A DNA stretch of 64,000 bases from Nocardia aurea (GCF_003123685.1 NZ_QCYJ01000029.1:186001-250000), one strand, 5' to 3'; counted from the first letter of the stretch, positions 17,581-26,090 are shown. Notes: generated from the letters alone by a model not told the origin. Program-made: numbers and translations.

Positions 17581-17606
17581 ATAACTAGACACATATGTAT
17601 AGTTAT
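17581..17606. promoter_or_regulatory. inverted repeat between TetR gene and dioxygenase gene
   Basis: Arms ATAACTA and TAGTTAT are separated by 12 bases that include the palindrome ACATATGT. Its place between divergent starts fits a TetR operator, likely overlapping the promoter. Confidence 0.6.
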
Positions 17607-17670
17607 CGGTGCGGCGACACCGACGCTGATCGCGGTCGCATCGTCGCGACGCCCCGCGAAGGAGATCTTC

Positions 17671-18531
17671 ATGCCCCAATCCCCAGCGCCACAATCCGTT
17701 TCGGACACGACCGACACGTTGATGACGGTGGACCTGACCCCACGCATCGCCACCGCGATCCACGCCGACAAGACAGCGCTGCTGAGCGGCGTCCACGCCG
17801 CCGAACTGCGCGACCTCCTCGAACAACGAGGGGTACTGGTCTTCCCGCAGATCGGATTCACCGACAGCGAGCACATCGCGTTCACCAAGACGTTGGGCAC
17901 GTTCGCCCCCGAACGCAGCGGCGAGGAGGTCTACAACGTCACCCTCGACACCGCGGTCAACAAACAGGCCGACTACCTCAAGGGTTCGCTGTACTGGCAT
18001 ATCGACGGCACCATGAACGAGGTCCCGATCCGGGCCTCGCTGCTCTCGTCGAAGGTCCTGCCCGCCGACGGCGGCGGCGACACCGAGTTCTGCAACACCT
18101 ACGCCGCCTACGACGACCTGTCCGACGAGGACAAGGAACGTGTCGAGCAGTTGCGGGTCATGCACTCGGCCTGGAACACCCTGTTCTACTACGACCCCGA
18201 ACCCGACTACCGGACCCTGCGCCGGATGATGGCCATCGGCGACCGCGAACTGCCGCTGGTGTGGACGCATCAGTCCGGACGCAAATCGCTGGTCCTCGGA
18301 TGCACCGCCCGCCACGTCATCGACACGGAATTCCGCGAGAGCGTGGACCTGCTGGTGCGCCTGCGCGATTGGGCCACCCAACCGCAGTTCGTCTACCGCC
18401 ACAGCTGGTCTGTCGGCGACCTGGTGATCTGGGACAACACCGGAACCATGCACCGGGCCACGCCCTACAACCCGGACTCCGGCCGCCTGCTGCACCGCAC
18501 CAAACTCGAAGGCGAAGAACCGTTCGAGTGA
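17671..18531 (+). CDS. TauD/TfdA-family Fe(II)/2-oxoglutarate dioxygenase
   Basis: The start ATG 17671 follows a strong GAAGGAG box; the protein is 286 residues. The iron ligands are His110 and Asp112 (WHIDGT) and His261 (TMHRATPY), and Arg276 in LLHRTKLEG fits 2-oxoglutarate binding. The family hydroxylates or cleaves sulfonates, aryloxyacids, amines or lipid-linked groups. The nearest obvious partner is the divergent TetR. Whether it acts with the catabolic island upstream is not shown. Confidence 0.92.
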   Translation: MPQSPAPQSVSDTTDTLMTVDLTPRIATAIHADKTALLSGVHAAELRDLLEQRGVLVFPQIGFTDSEHIAFTKTLGTFAPERSGEEVYNVTLDTAVNKQADYLKGSLYWHIDGTMNEVPIRASLLSSKVLPADGGGDTEFCNTYAAYDDLSDEDKERVEQLRVMHSAWNTLFYYDPEPDYRTLRRMMAIGDRELPLVWTHQSGRKSLVLGCTARHVIDTEFRESVDLLVRLRDWATQPQFVYRHSWSVGDLVIWDNTGTMHRATPYNPDSGRLLHRTKLEGEEPFE

Positions 18532-18625
18532 TCGGACGGCTTCACCGCCGGTGAGCACGGTGTCGCCGATCCGCAACCGCGGGATCGGCACGGGCGCGAC
18601 AGTCCCGGCGGCGGGGCGACCCGGA

Positions 18626-19456
18626 TCAGGTCGACGTGGCGGCACCGCGTGCGCCGGTCGGACGAAAGCCGCCGTTGGCGATGCCGACCGTCACCGCGGT
18701 GCCGATCGGGCCGCGCCGGTCGAACAGGGCGACCGAAGCCGTGGCGATCCCCGCTTCGCTGTTGTGCGTGAGCCCCGCCATGCCCACCGAAGGGCCTTCA
18801 GGCAGCCGAGACAGCGTCACCGTGTAGTCGGCGTTGATGAAATGCAGCCCGCTCGCACCGTAATTCGCGACCGCACTGGCGGAATCGGCCACCATGACCG
18901 CGCGGGTCAGCGGCGTCAACTTCTCGCCGCTGACCAGGGGAGTGAGGTAGGTGAGCCAGATGAATTTCTGGCTCGCGCTCTCCCACGACCTCAGATCCGC
19001 GCCCGGCACGCCGGGGTCGTCGGCGCTGTAGATGAGGCCGTGGCTCGCCGAACCGGACGGCGGAGTCGTCGGAATCTCCGGTGGCGGCGGCATCTCTATC
19101 GGCGAAGTCCAGACCTGATTGGGCGACTGTTCGCCGCGCCGCAGATAGACCGCGCGCGCGTGGGCGACCTCGGCGCCTTCCTGAACCATCGCGGCGTCGA
19201 TCACGCAGATACGCCTGCCTCGGCGAAGGACCGTGGTCTTCACGGTGACCGGCGCGAGCAGGGCTCGGCCCGACAGATCGATCGTCACCCGCGTCGGATG
19301 CAATTCGGTGTCGTTCACGCACCGTTCGATAGCCCTGCTCAGCAACCCGCCCACATATTGACCGCTGACGAAGTCTCCCCACGGGCCTCGGGCGAGCGGA
19401 GTGGGAACGCAACTCTCACCGTCTGCGACGAACACACCGTGCGGAGACTCGTTCAT
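18626..19456 (-). CDS. acyl-CoA thioesterase-like protein (double hot-dog)
   Basis: 276 residues starting at ATG 19456 behind GGTGAGGT. The N-terminal half has RGPWGDFVSGQYVGGLLSRAIERC and LAPVTVKTTVLRRGRRICVIDAAMVQEGAEVAHARAV, as in TesB-type thioesterases. The C-terminal half (SGLHFINADYTVTLSRLPEGPSVGMAGLTHNSEAGIATASVALFDRRGPIGTA) is the second hot-dog. The same pattern occurs in many mycolic-acid bacteria. It is convergent with the dioxygenase. The acyl substrate is unknown. Confidence 0.85.
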   Translation of the reverse strand: MNESPHGVFVADGESCVPTPLARGPWGDFVSGQYVGGLLSRAIERCVNDTELHPTRVTIDLSGRALLAPVTVKTTVLRRGRRICVIDAAMVQEGAEVAHARAVYLRRGEQSPNQVWTSPIEMPPPPEIPTTPPSGSASHGLIYSADDPGVPGADLRSWESASQKFIWLTYLTPLVSGEKLTPLTRAVMVADSASAVANYGASGLHFINADYTVTLSRLPEGPSVGMAGLTHNSEAGIATASVALFDRRGPIGTAVTVGIANGGFRPTGARGAATST

Positions 19457-19808
19457 GGACAACCTCACCCTCCGACGTGATCGCCGTGCCGATCCGGGCC
19501 TGGAGACAGCGCGGAGTCGACCCTTCGCCGACCACGAACAGTTCGGACAACTGTCCGCACAGTAGTTCAGATTCGAGCGGTGAACAAACGGGCGACCCCG
19601 GCTTCTCCGCGCAGTCACCGTCGCCTCAGCGGAGCAGCGCGGATCCGGACCACACGATCCACGACTCATCGACCCACCGAGGCGAGGGGGAATACGCGGT
19701 CGACGTCACCTTCGGTCGTCACGCCGAACGTGGTGAGCACTCCCGCCGCCGCGTGGCGCACCGGCCATTCCCTGATCTGCGGAACGCGGCACCTCTCGGG
19801 GCGTCGTC
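19457..19808. other. intergenic region upstream of the thioesterase gene
   Basis: 352 bases with no frame that looks like a conserved protein. It should hold the thioesterase promoter. The only notable signal is the short inverted repeat at 19544-19557. Confidence 0.4.
19544..19557. promoter_or_regulatory. short inverted repeat upstream of the thioesterase gene
   Basis: Arms CGGACA and TGTCCG flank two bases. The position, 88 bp before the thioesterase start, would suit an operator, but short GC-rich repeats are common here. Confidence 0.3.
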
Positions 19809-21068
19809 TCAGCGTTCACGACCCGACAGGCGGCGATACCCCCGCGCTATGGACCGACGGAGCGGGGAGTAGTCGACGGCGAACAGCGCCCAGATTCCGG
19901 CCAGGGGCACGACCGTGGTGATGACATGTGTGGTGGAGAAGCCGATTTGCGCGAGCGCGGGCACCAGCGCGGCGACGCTCGCGGCGGCCGAGATCGCGAA
20001 CAGTCCCTGGAACCGGCGCAGTTCGACCTCGCTGCGGTAGTCGCCGAGCTGGCGAGTGTGGCTTTCCAATGCCCGCAGACGTGCCTGGGCGGTGTCGTGA
20101 TGCTTGCTGACTTCGAAGTGGGCTTCGAGATCCTCTGCCACCCGCAGCATCTCGGGATCTTTGAGCATGACGTTGAGGTTGCGGGTCTCCGCCAGATACG
20201 CGGCCGCCAGCGCGAGTTGACTGGCCGACAGCACGTGCGCGTCGGCATGTCGCCACCCCGCACGCAGTTGCGCGGTGGTCACCTCGTGGGCATTGATCCA
20301 CATCTGGCAGACATACCAGTGCGTGTGAATGAGATTCAGCAACCCGAGCACGGACGCGGTGTCGATATCCGAGGCCCTGGTCAGCCCACGGATCACCGTC
20401 GACCAGCCCGAGCTGGCGACCTCGACGGTGCCCGCGCGGAAGAAGGTGGACTCGGCGTCGTCGGTGGTGTCACCGGTGCTCGACAGCCAGAGCAGTCGCC
20501 GGGCGGTCGAATCCGCGAGGTCCTGCCGGTCACCGATCCAGCAGATCCGGTAGTCGTGGAACGCGTAGAGGAACGGGCGCGGCTCGACGAACCGAGCGAC
20601 TGCCTCGCGCAACCGAATGATGATGCCCGCGTGCAGATCCAGTTCCGTCCCGGGATCGATCGCCACCTGGTTGCTCAGGCTCACGCCGAGTGCGCCCATT
20701 CTGTCCAGATAGGGGATGTAGTCCCGATTCTTCCAATCGATGATGTCGTCGTAGACCGTCAGCAGTTCGGCCACCGCCTCGTCCGAGGACAGTCGATAGT
20801 TGATCGACGCGATGCCCAGCCAGGGGAACAATTGCAGTTGGCGCGTATAGCGCCACACGACGCCGCCGAGGCTGACCCGCCCCTCGGGCAGCGTGTGGCG
20901 AATGATCGGCGCGTGACCCGCGAGATAGGACAGGTTCCAACTGCGCAGCAAGGCCGGATCGGGAGTGGACGGCCCGTGCAATCGCGTGAGAATCCCTTCC
21001 AACCGCTCCACGTCGCGAATCTGCCCGCCCAGATCGTATTTGAACGGCACGAAGAGCGAAATCCCCAC
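19809..21068 (-). CDS. protein of unknown function with two C-terminal membrane helices (CorA-like layout)
   Basis: 419 residues from a GTG start; no domain recognised with confidence. A long soluble part with FVPFKYDLGG at the start is followed by a predicted long helix or coiled coil (about 335-365, AQARLRALESHTRQLGDYRSEVELRRF). Two hydrophobic helices come at the very end (LFAISAAASVAALVPALAQIG and HVITTVVPLAGIWALFAV). This order resembles CorA-type channels, but the GMN signature between the helices is absent. It is monocistronic and divergent from the SDR operon at 21297. The start has only a weak ribosome-binding site. Confidence 0.75.
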   Translation of the reverse strand: MGISLFVPFKYDLGGQIRDVERLEGILTRLHGPSTPDPALLRSWNLSYLAGHAPIIRHTLPEGRVSLGGVVWRYTRQLQLFPWLGIASINYRLSSDEAVAELLTVYDDIIDWKNRDYIPYLDRMGALGVSLSNQVAIDPGTELDLHAGIIIRLREAVARFVEPRPFLYAFHDYRICWIGDRQDLADSTARRLLWLSSTGDTTDDAESTFFRAGTVEVASSGWSTVIRGLTRASDIDTASVLGLLNLIHTHWYVCQMWINAHEVTTAQLRAGWRHADAHVLSASQLALAAAYLAETRNLNVMLKDPEMLRVAEDLEAHFEVSKHHDTAQARLRALESHTRQLGDYRSEVELRRFQGLFAISAAASVAALVPALAQIGFSTTHVITTVVPLAGIWALFAVDYSPLRRSIARGYRRLSGRER

Positions 21069-21217
21069 CTACTCGACAGTACAGACCGGATCGGTGGGCG
21101 AGTCGTTCGAGATCGCGGGGAAGTGGTCTGATCGCGCGGTCCGGCCGACCACCCCGGGTTCCCGTGCCGCCCCTTGACCGAGCCCTCTGTCGGATGTTAC
21201 GAATTCCTCACCGCATT

Positions 21218-21233
21218 TTAGGCAATTGCCTAA
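21218..21233. promoter_or_regulatory. 16-bp perfect palindrome upstream of SDR-SnoaL operon
   Basis: TTAGGCAATTGCCTAA is its own reverse complement. It lies 63 bp before the first SDR start and between divergent genes. It is typical of a dimeric repressor site (TetR or MarR type). No regulator gene is adjacent, so the ligand may be encoded elsewhere. Confidence 0.65.
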
Positions 21234-21296
21234 GCCGAGCGGGTGGGCCATCGGAGGAGACAACGTCGTGCGCAGCCACCTAGGCAGGAATTCTTC

Positions 21297-22217
21297 ATGA
21301 CCGAACTCAGATTCGACGGCCGCGTCGCCGTGATCACCGGCGCCGGAAGAGGATTGGGCCGCGCCTACGCCGAATCGCTGGCGGCGGCGGGCGCGCGCGT
21401 GATCGTCAACGACCCCGGCGGCACCATGCGCGGTGATTCCATCGAATCCGACGTCGCCACCGAGGTCGTGAACGCGATCACCGCGGCGGGCGGCGAAGCG
21501 ACCGCCTGCCGTGAATCGGTGGCCACACCCGCCGGCGGCCGGTCCATCGTCGAGGCGGCCCTGGACACCTACGGTCGGCTCGACATACTGATCCACAACG
21601 CGGGCAACGTCCGCTACGGATCGTTGACCGAGTTGAGCTACGAGGACTTCGACGCGGTCCTGGACGTGCACCTGCGCGGCGCGTTCCACGCGGTACGCGC
21701 CGCGTTCCCGGTGATGAGCAGCGCCGGATACGGGCGAGTCGTGCTGACGTCATCGATCGGGGGCCTGTACGGCAATCAATCGGTCGCCAACTACGCCGCC
21801 GCCAAGGCCGGTGTGATCGGCCTGTCGAACGTCGTCGCCCTCGAAGGAGCCGCGTCGGGCGTGAAATCCAATGTCATCGTGCCCTCCGCGCTCACCCGGA
21901 TGGCCGACGGCATCGATACCTCCGCCTACCCGGACATGACCCCGGAACTCGTCGCACCCGCGGTCGCCTACCTGGCGCACGAATCCTGCGCCGTCAGCGG
22001 CGACATGCTGGTCGCGATCGCCGGACGACTCGCGCGCGCCTACGTCGCCGAAACGCCCGGTGTCTACCGGCCCCAATGGACCAGCGCCGAGGTCGCCGCA
22101 CAGATCGAGACCATCCGCGACACCACCGACGCGTGGGTCCTGCCGCCGGTCCCGACCGGTTTCATCGACCACATCAGCCGCAGTTTCGCCATGGCCACGG
22201 AAGGACACCGAGGATGA
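21297..22217 (+). CDS. short-chain dehydrogenase/reductase (hydroxyacyl-CoA/17-beta-HSD4-like)
   Basis: 306 residues from ATG 21297. The cofactor motif is TGAGRGLG with RVIVNDPGG, which in this family suggests NAD and the peroxisomal multifunctional-enzyme branch. HNAG, the Ser of TSSIGG and YAAAK are present, so the enzyme looks active. The C-terminal extension (QWTSAEVAAQIETIRDT...) is also typical of that branch. The stop overlaps the next start as ATGA. It is first in an SDR-SnoaL-SDR-SnoaL operon that looks like modification or catabolism of a steroid-like or polyketide alcohol. Confidence 0.9.
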   Translation: MTELRFDGRVAVITGAGRGLGRAYAESLAAAGARVIVNDPGGTMRGDSIESDVATEVVNAITAAGGEATACRESVATPAGGRSIVEAALDTYGRLDILIHNAGNVRYGSLTELSYEDFDAVLDVHLRGAFHAVRAAFPVMSSAGYGRVVLTSSIGGLYGNQSVANYAAAKAGVIGLSNVVALEGAASGVKSNVIVPSALTRMADGIDTSAYPDMTPELVAPAVAYLAHESCAVSGDMLVAIAGRLARAYVAETPGVYRPQWTSAEVAAQIETIRDTTDAWVLPPVPTGFIDHISRSFAMATEGHRG

Positions 22218-22753
22218 CCATCCCCGACGAACTGCGCGACATCGTCGCACAGCACCAGATCCGCAATCGCCTCGTCGGGCTGGCCCGTGGCGAAGATCGC
22301 CGAGACGCCACACTCGTGCGGGCCGCGTTCTGGCCGGACGCGACAACCGATTTCGGAATCTTCGCCGGCTCGTTCGACGAATACCTGGCGTGGGTGGTGC
22401 CCGGCGCCGCGGCGGTTCCGGTGACTCAGCACCTGCTCGGGCAGACATTGATCGAACTCGACGGCGACACCGCGCTCGCCGAGACCCATGTCTTCGCCTA
22501 CCACCGCGTCGACTACGGCACCGAACACCACGACATTCTGCTCGGTGGGCGATACCTGGACACGTTCGAGCAGCGGACCGGGGAATGGCGCATCCTCCAG
22601 CGCACGATGCTCTACGACTGGACCCAGGATCTCGGCGTGGCCGCCGACTGGTCCCAGGGGCTGATGGGCGCGCCGTTCAGCGGTGATCACTTCACCGGAA
22701 CGACCACCCGAGACCACAGTGTGGCCTTCTTCGGGCGGATCACCTCGTCCTGA
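22214..22753 (+). CDS. SnoaL-like / NTF2-fold protein
   Basis: 179 residues; ATG 22214 overlaps the SDR stop. The pattern IRNRLVGLARGEDRRDATLVRAAFWPDATTDFG, then VTQHLLGQTLIELDGDTALAETHVFAYHRV and ggRYLDTFEQRTGEWRI, is that of SnoaL_4 proteins (dehydratase/cyclase-type NTF2 folds). Members of this fold include BaiE-like dehydratases and ring-modifying enzymes. The coupling to an SDR suggests it acts on the SDR product. The activity is not assignable. Confidence 0.85.
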   Translation: MTIPDELRDIVAQHQIRNRLVGLARGEDRRDATLVRAAFWPDATTDFGIFAGSFDEYLAWVVPGAAAVPVTQHLLGQTLIELDGDTALAETHVFAYHRVDYGTEHHDILLGGRYLDTFEQRTGEWRILQRTMLYDWTQDLGVAADWSQGLMGAPFSGDHFTGTTTRDHSVAFFGRITSS

Positions 22754-22785
22754 ACCCCGAATAGTTCTCGTCAGCAAGGAATTTC

Positions 22786-23646
22786 ATGGATTCATTGTCC
22801 GGCGCGGTCGCCGTGGTGACCGGAGCCAGCCGTGGAATCGGCAAAGGTATCGCGCTGGCGCTGGCACAACAGGGCGCCACCGTCTATGTCACCGGTCGAA
22901 CCGTGACACCGGGAACCTGTCCACTGCCCGGCACCGTCGGCGAGACGGCGGCCGAATGTGACCGCCGCGGCGGCACCGGTATCGCGGTCCAGGTCGATCA
23001 CGCCGACGACGCTCAGGTCGCCGCGCTGTTCGAACGGGTCCGATCCGAGCGGGGCCGCCTCGACATCCTCGTCAACAACGCCTTCTCGTTGCCGGAGGAT
23101 CTCACCGACCCGGACCCGTTCTGGAAGAAGCCACTGTCCAACTGGGAGATGATCGATGTCGGCGTGCGATCCAATTTCGTCACAGCCTGGCACGCCGCGA
23201 AGATCATGGCGCCGCAACGCTCGGGACTGATCGTGGCTATCTCCGGCTACACCGGAGTTTCCTACACCTACGGCGTCATCTTCGGCACCGCGAAATCCGC
23301 CGTCGACCGAATGGCCCGAGATATGGCCGTCGAACTGAAACCCTATGACATCGCGTCCATTTCGATCTGGCAGGGCCTGACCTTCACCGAGCGTGCCGAA
23401 CGCAACCTGGCAAACATTCCCGGCCTGAGCGGGCAGGCATCCACCCGGCCGGAGAACGGCTGCTCACCGGAGTACCCGGGCCGAGTGATCGCGGCCGCCG
23501 CGATCGACCCCGAAGTGATGAAACTCAGCGGCGGCACCTTCATAACCGCCGAACTGGGCAATGCCTACGGCGTCACCGATATCGACGGCAGACAGATTCC
23601 CTCGCTGCGCGCCACACGCGGCGAACCCCTCTGGTCGCCGATCTGA
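22786..23646 (+). CDS. SDR-family protein with catalytic Tyr replaced by Phe
   Basis: 286 residues. The Rossmann motif TGASRGIGKG, the VTGRTVTPGT segment and NNAF indicate the DHRS1-like SDR group. At the active site, Ser in AISGYTG is present and Lys170 is present, but the position four before it is Phe166 (FGTAK) instead of Tyr. Tyrosines occur at nearby residues (SYTYG), which might substitute. If not, the protein would lack normal dehydrogenase activity and may be a binding partner or a different catalyst. It is co-directional with two SnoaL genes, 32 bp after the first. Confidence 0.85.
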   Translation: MDSLSGAVAVVTGASRGIGKGIALALAQQGATVYVTGRTVTPGTCPLPGTVGETAAECDRRGGTGIAVQVDHADDAQVAALFERVRSERGRLDILVNNAFSLPEDLTDPDPFWKKPLSNWEMIDVGVRSNFVTAWHAAKIMAPQRSGLIVAISGYTGVSYTYGVIFGTAKSAVDRMARDMAVELKPYDIASISIWQGLTFTERAERNLANIPGLSGQASTRPENGCSPEYPGRVIAAAAIDPEVMKLSGGTFITAELGNAYGVTDIDGRQIPSLRATRGEPLWSPI

Positions 23647-23678
23647 TCCTCGTTTCCCTCCAACCTACGAAGGACACC

Positions 23679-24239
23679 ATGACCACCTCGTTGAATACCG
23701 ATCGGAACGCTCGGCTGGAAACCCTGCTCGACCGGCAGGACATCCTCGACACGCTGACGCGATTCAGCCGAGGTATGGACCGCTTCGATCGCGCACTGTT
23801 CCTGTCGGCTTTCCACACCGACGCGACCATCGCCGCAGGCGATTTCGTCGGCGGACCCGCAGACCTCTACGACTGGGCCTCGGCCATGCACGCGAACGGC
23901 CAGTACGCGACCCACCACAATCTGCTGAACCTCACCGTCGACATCGACGAGGACACCGCACACACCGAGCTGTACTACCTGTTCGTCGGACGCAACCGCG
24001 ACGACAGCAACTGGATCGCGGGCGGACGCTACATCGACCGCCTCGAACGGCGCGCAGGCGAGTGGCGTATCGCGTTGCGCACCAACGCCATCGAATGGTC
24101 GGGAATGGTGCCGACCATGCCGCTGCCCTTCGCCGACGTGGCCGACATACACCTCAACGGCACCCCCTCGCGCGACACCGACGACCCGTCCTACCGACGG
24201 CCGTTGACCAACAACCGCGAACCCAATATCCCCGGTTGA
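23679..24239 (+). CDS. SnoaL-like / NTF2-fold protein, second copy
   Basis: 186 residues starting at ATG 23679 with ACGAAGGACACC upstream. DRQDILDTLTRFSRGMDRFDRALFLSAFHTDATI and YATHHNLLNLTVDIDEDTAHTELYYLF, then GGRYIDRLERRAGEWRIALRTN, place it in the SnoaL_4 family, as for the gene at 22214, from which it differs widely. It is the last gene of the operon; a GC-rich hairpin follows 31 bases later. Confidence 0.85.
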   Translation: MTTSLNTDRNARLETLLDRQDILDTLTRFSRGMDRFDRALFLSAFHTDATIAAGDFVGGPADLYDWASAMHANGQYATHHNLLNLTVDIDEDTAHTELYYLFVGRNRDDSNWIAGGRYIDRLERRAGEWRIALRTNAIEWSGMVPTMPLPFADVADIHLNGTPSRDTDDPSYRRPLTNNREPNIPG

Positions 24240-24270
24240 GCTCTCGCGGCCGCGACTTGCCGCGCGGTTC

Positions 24271-24300
24271 GCCACCTCGAAGCAGCGGGTTCGAGGTGGC
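24271..24300. terminator. hairpin after SDR-SnoaL operon
   Basis: Arms GCCACCTCGAA and TTCGAGGTGGC are perfect over 11 bp with an 8-base loop. There is no T-tract, but location and stability suit termination of the operon ending at 24239. Confidence 0.65.
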
Positions 24301-24521
24301 CACCGACCCCGTCGCGAACTCGGCGACAGCCGCCCCGGTGGAGGCTTCCCGCAGTCGAATCCAGCGCGCGACGGGGCCGTGGGCACCCGGGCGTCAATGA
24401 ACGAGCTGGATATCGCCCAGACCGCAGGCGAGGTGCTGGCTAGAGAGAATTCACCAATGAGCTGCATATATGTCATAACATGAGACTGCTGTAGGCGGGA
24501 TGGCCCAGGGGAGTGCCCATC

Positions 24522-24577
24522 GGCTCATCTCACCGCTTTTCGTCGCGGGCACGCTTGTGATCGCGTACTAGAGCGCC
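24522..24577. pseudogene. scrambled fragment of a YdjM-type hydrolase gene
   Basis: Positions 24522-24555 are identical over 34 bases to 39074-39107, near the 3' end of the metal-dependent hydrolase gene. Directly after, 24556-24577 match the reverse complement of 39111-39132 at 20 of 22 positions. So one piece is direct and the adjoining piece inverted. It has no coding value here and looks like a relic of duplication with an inversion. The origin could also be another paralogue in the genome. Confidence 0.6.
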
Positions 24578-24922
24578 GTGCGCCGTAAGTGGCTGCGAGC
24601 CGGTCGGTGAACTCGCGGTTGCCTACGACCGAGGTCGCCGACGGCGAATCCGGCAAAGCACGAGACCAGGTGTTTGTGGCGCGCTCGGGGCTTTCTTGGG
24701 CAATATTCGTCACAGTGACGATATGTGTGATGCATATTTATGCGCGAACAGAACTTGTCCATCAGGTCAGTGGGCAAACTTTCCCGGGGTTTGCGTCGCA
24801 TCTCAACTCGGCCGATCCCGGATTGCTCGCAACTCCTTCGGAGCGGCCTCGGAACGGACGCTTCAGGCTATTTCCATATGGCATAAATGAGGCGGATTTT
24901 AACGCCGATAATCTACATTATG
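24578..24922. other. relatively AT-rich intergenic segment, possible rearrangement scar
   Basis: 345 bases with clearly lower GC than the neighbourhood, especially 24700-24930. Short frames occur on both strands but resemble no family I know. It contains the inverted repeat at 24707-24721 and ends exactly where the gene at 24923-25405 stops. No transposase or terminal repeats were identified. Confidence 0.5.
24707..24721. promoter_or_regulatory. perfect inverted repeat in AT-rich segment
   Basis: TCGTCAC and GTGACGA around a single A. This could be an operator or a remnant of a lost gene's control region. No adjacent intact gene explains it. Confidence 0.4.
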
Positions 24923-25405
24923 TCAACTAGTAGGGATCTGGGCGGCGCGTTGCCTCGAGGCCAGCACCCCGTCCAATTCGGCCGACGCGTACCTGGTGAT
25001 CAAACCCGGCTCACCGGTTCGAGCGGTGATCGCGACCGGATCTCCCGCAGCGGTCAACCCGTGCCCGCCGGTCAACGCATCGTTGGTCTTCTCGATCTGC
25101 GCCAGCAGTGCGGCGACGTCACCGGAGAAGTCGCCGGTCTGCACACTGAACTGGGCACCTCCGCGAGCCAGGACCGCGTCGCGGGGATAAGCCTGCGTGT
25201 TTCTTTCCTCACCCAGTCGCTCGCCGTCCATCAGCGACCAGTCAGCGACCGCCGGGAACGTGATGCCGCCCTCCAACGCGATCACATCGCCGACCACGGT
25301 CACATCATCGACCGGGACGGCCGCATCGATGCGCGGCAGCAGTACACCCTGTACGAAAGCCAGAGCCAGCACCACCATCGCCGGCACCAGAGTCCGCTTG
25401 TCCAT
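24923..25405 (-). CDS. putative membrane-anchored protein, possibly truncated at its C-terminus
   Basis: The start ATG 25405 (MDKRTLVPAMVVLALAFVQGVLLP) has a GGAAGGG box and gives 160 residues. An N-terminal hydrophobic helix of about 20 residues is followed by an outward-facing domain with GGITFPAVADWSLMDGERLG and FSVQTGDFSGDVAALLAQIEKTNDAL. I do not recognise a named family. The last dozen residues (SRQRAAQIPTS) are encoded at the border of the AT-rich segment and break the style of the protein, so the original C-terminus may be lost. The homologue length must decide this. Confidence 0.65.
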   Translation of the reverse strand: MDKRTLVPAMVVLALAFVQGVLLPRIDAAVPVDDVTVVGDVIALEGGITFPAVADWSLMDGERLGEERNTQAYPRDAVLARGGAQFSVQTGDFSGDVAALLAQIEKTNDALTGGHGLTAAGDPVAITARTGEPGLITRYASAELDGVLASRQRAAQIPTS

Positions 25406-25763
25406 GCCCTTCCAGCGGCGATCCACTGGAACCCAACGATCCCCCGGATCGAAACAGTCTCCGGAACAGGCGGTCTCGGTATCTCTCAGGTGCGTACTCC
25501 TCAGGCCCTCCATTCCAGGTCCTGCCACTCTAATCCCGGAACAGGCGACATTCACGTTCACAACGGCAAGCGGCTCCCCCACATCTACCGCAACCAGCAA
25601 CGATCCGGTTTCCGTTTCACCGATGCCCCGATCCCCGATTTGCGTGCCGAGCAACGCCCCGATCGGCGACCGCCGGTCATCGGCGTCACCGACCAGGTCG
25701 GTGCTCGACAGGCGTCACGGGCGTGGCATGAACGCACACCGAATCCATGTCATTACCGGCGAA
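25406..25763. other. intergenic region, no gene seen
   Basis: 358 bases between two minus-strand genes. It should contain the promoter for the membrane-anchored protein. Open frames present are unconvincing in composition and start signals. Confidence 0.4.
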
Positions 25764-26090
25764 TCACTTGGCAGTGGCTTTCCGGGCCCGGGCCCGCCGC
25801 GCGGCCTTGCGTGGAACCGCGGGCACCGCCTCCGCCTCCGCGTCGCCCACGGCTCCGCCGGACGGATCATCGCGCCAACTGATCTCGATCTCGATTTCTG
25901 TCCGGTCGCCGTCGACTTCGATCTCGAGTTCCCATTCGACGTGGTCGGCGACGACGATTTCGATCGAATCGCCACCGGAGCCCATTTCCACCTCCGAGCC
26001 GCTGGCGAGGGCGTGTCCGATCGCGATGAGTCGCTCGGATACCTCTTTGCGGGAGAGTTCGGATTTACTCTTGATCTCCAACTTCGGCAC
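25764..26090 (-). CDS. amphi-Trp domain protein
   Basis: The start GTG 26090 is chosen because AGGAG precedes it by five bases; the product has 108 residues (VPKLEIKSKSELSRKEVSERL). The domain LIAIGHALASGSEVEMGSGGDSIEIVVADHVEWELEIEVDGDRTEIEIEISW alternates charged and hydrophobic residues and has the conserved late Trp residues of the amphi-Trp family, whose role is unknown. A basic, Ala-rich tail (PRKAARRARARKATAK) follows and could bind nucleic acid or cell-surface polymers. It is monocistronic. Confidence 0.8.
   Translation of the reverse strand: MPKLEIKSKSELSRKEVSERLIAIGHALASGSEVEMGSGGDSIEIVVADHVEWELEIEVDGDRTEIEIEISWRDDPSGGAVGDAEAEAVPAVPRKAARRARARKATAK

Noticed and set aside
24589..24930. 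113-codon plus-strand frame in the AT-rich segment
   Set aside because: Composition is unlike other proteins here and it has no good start signal; it is more likely part of the scar region.
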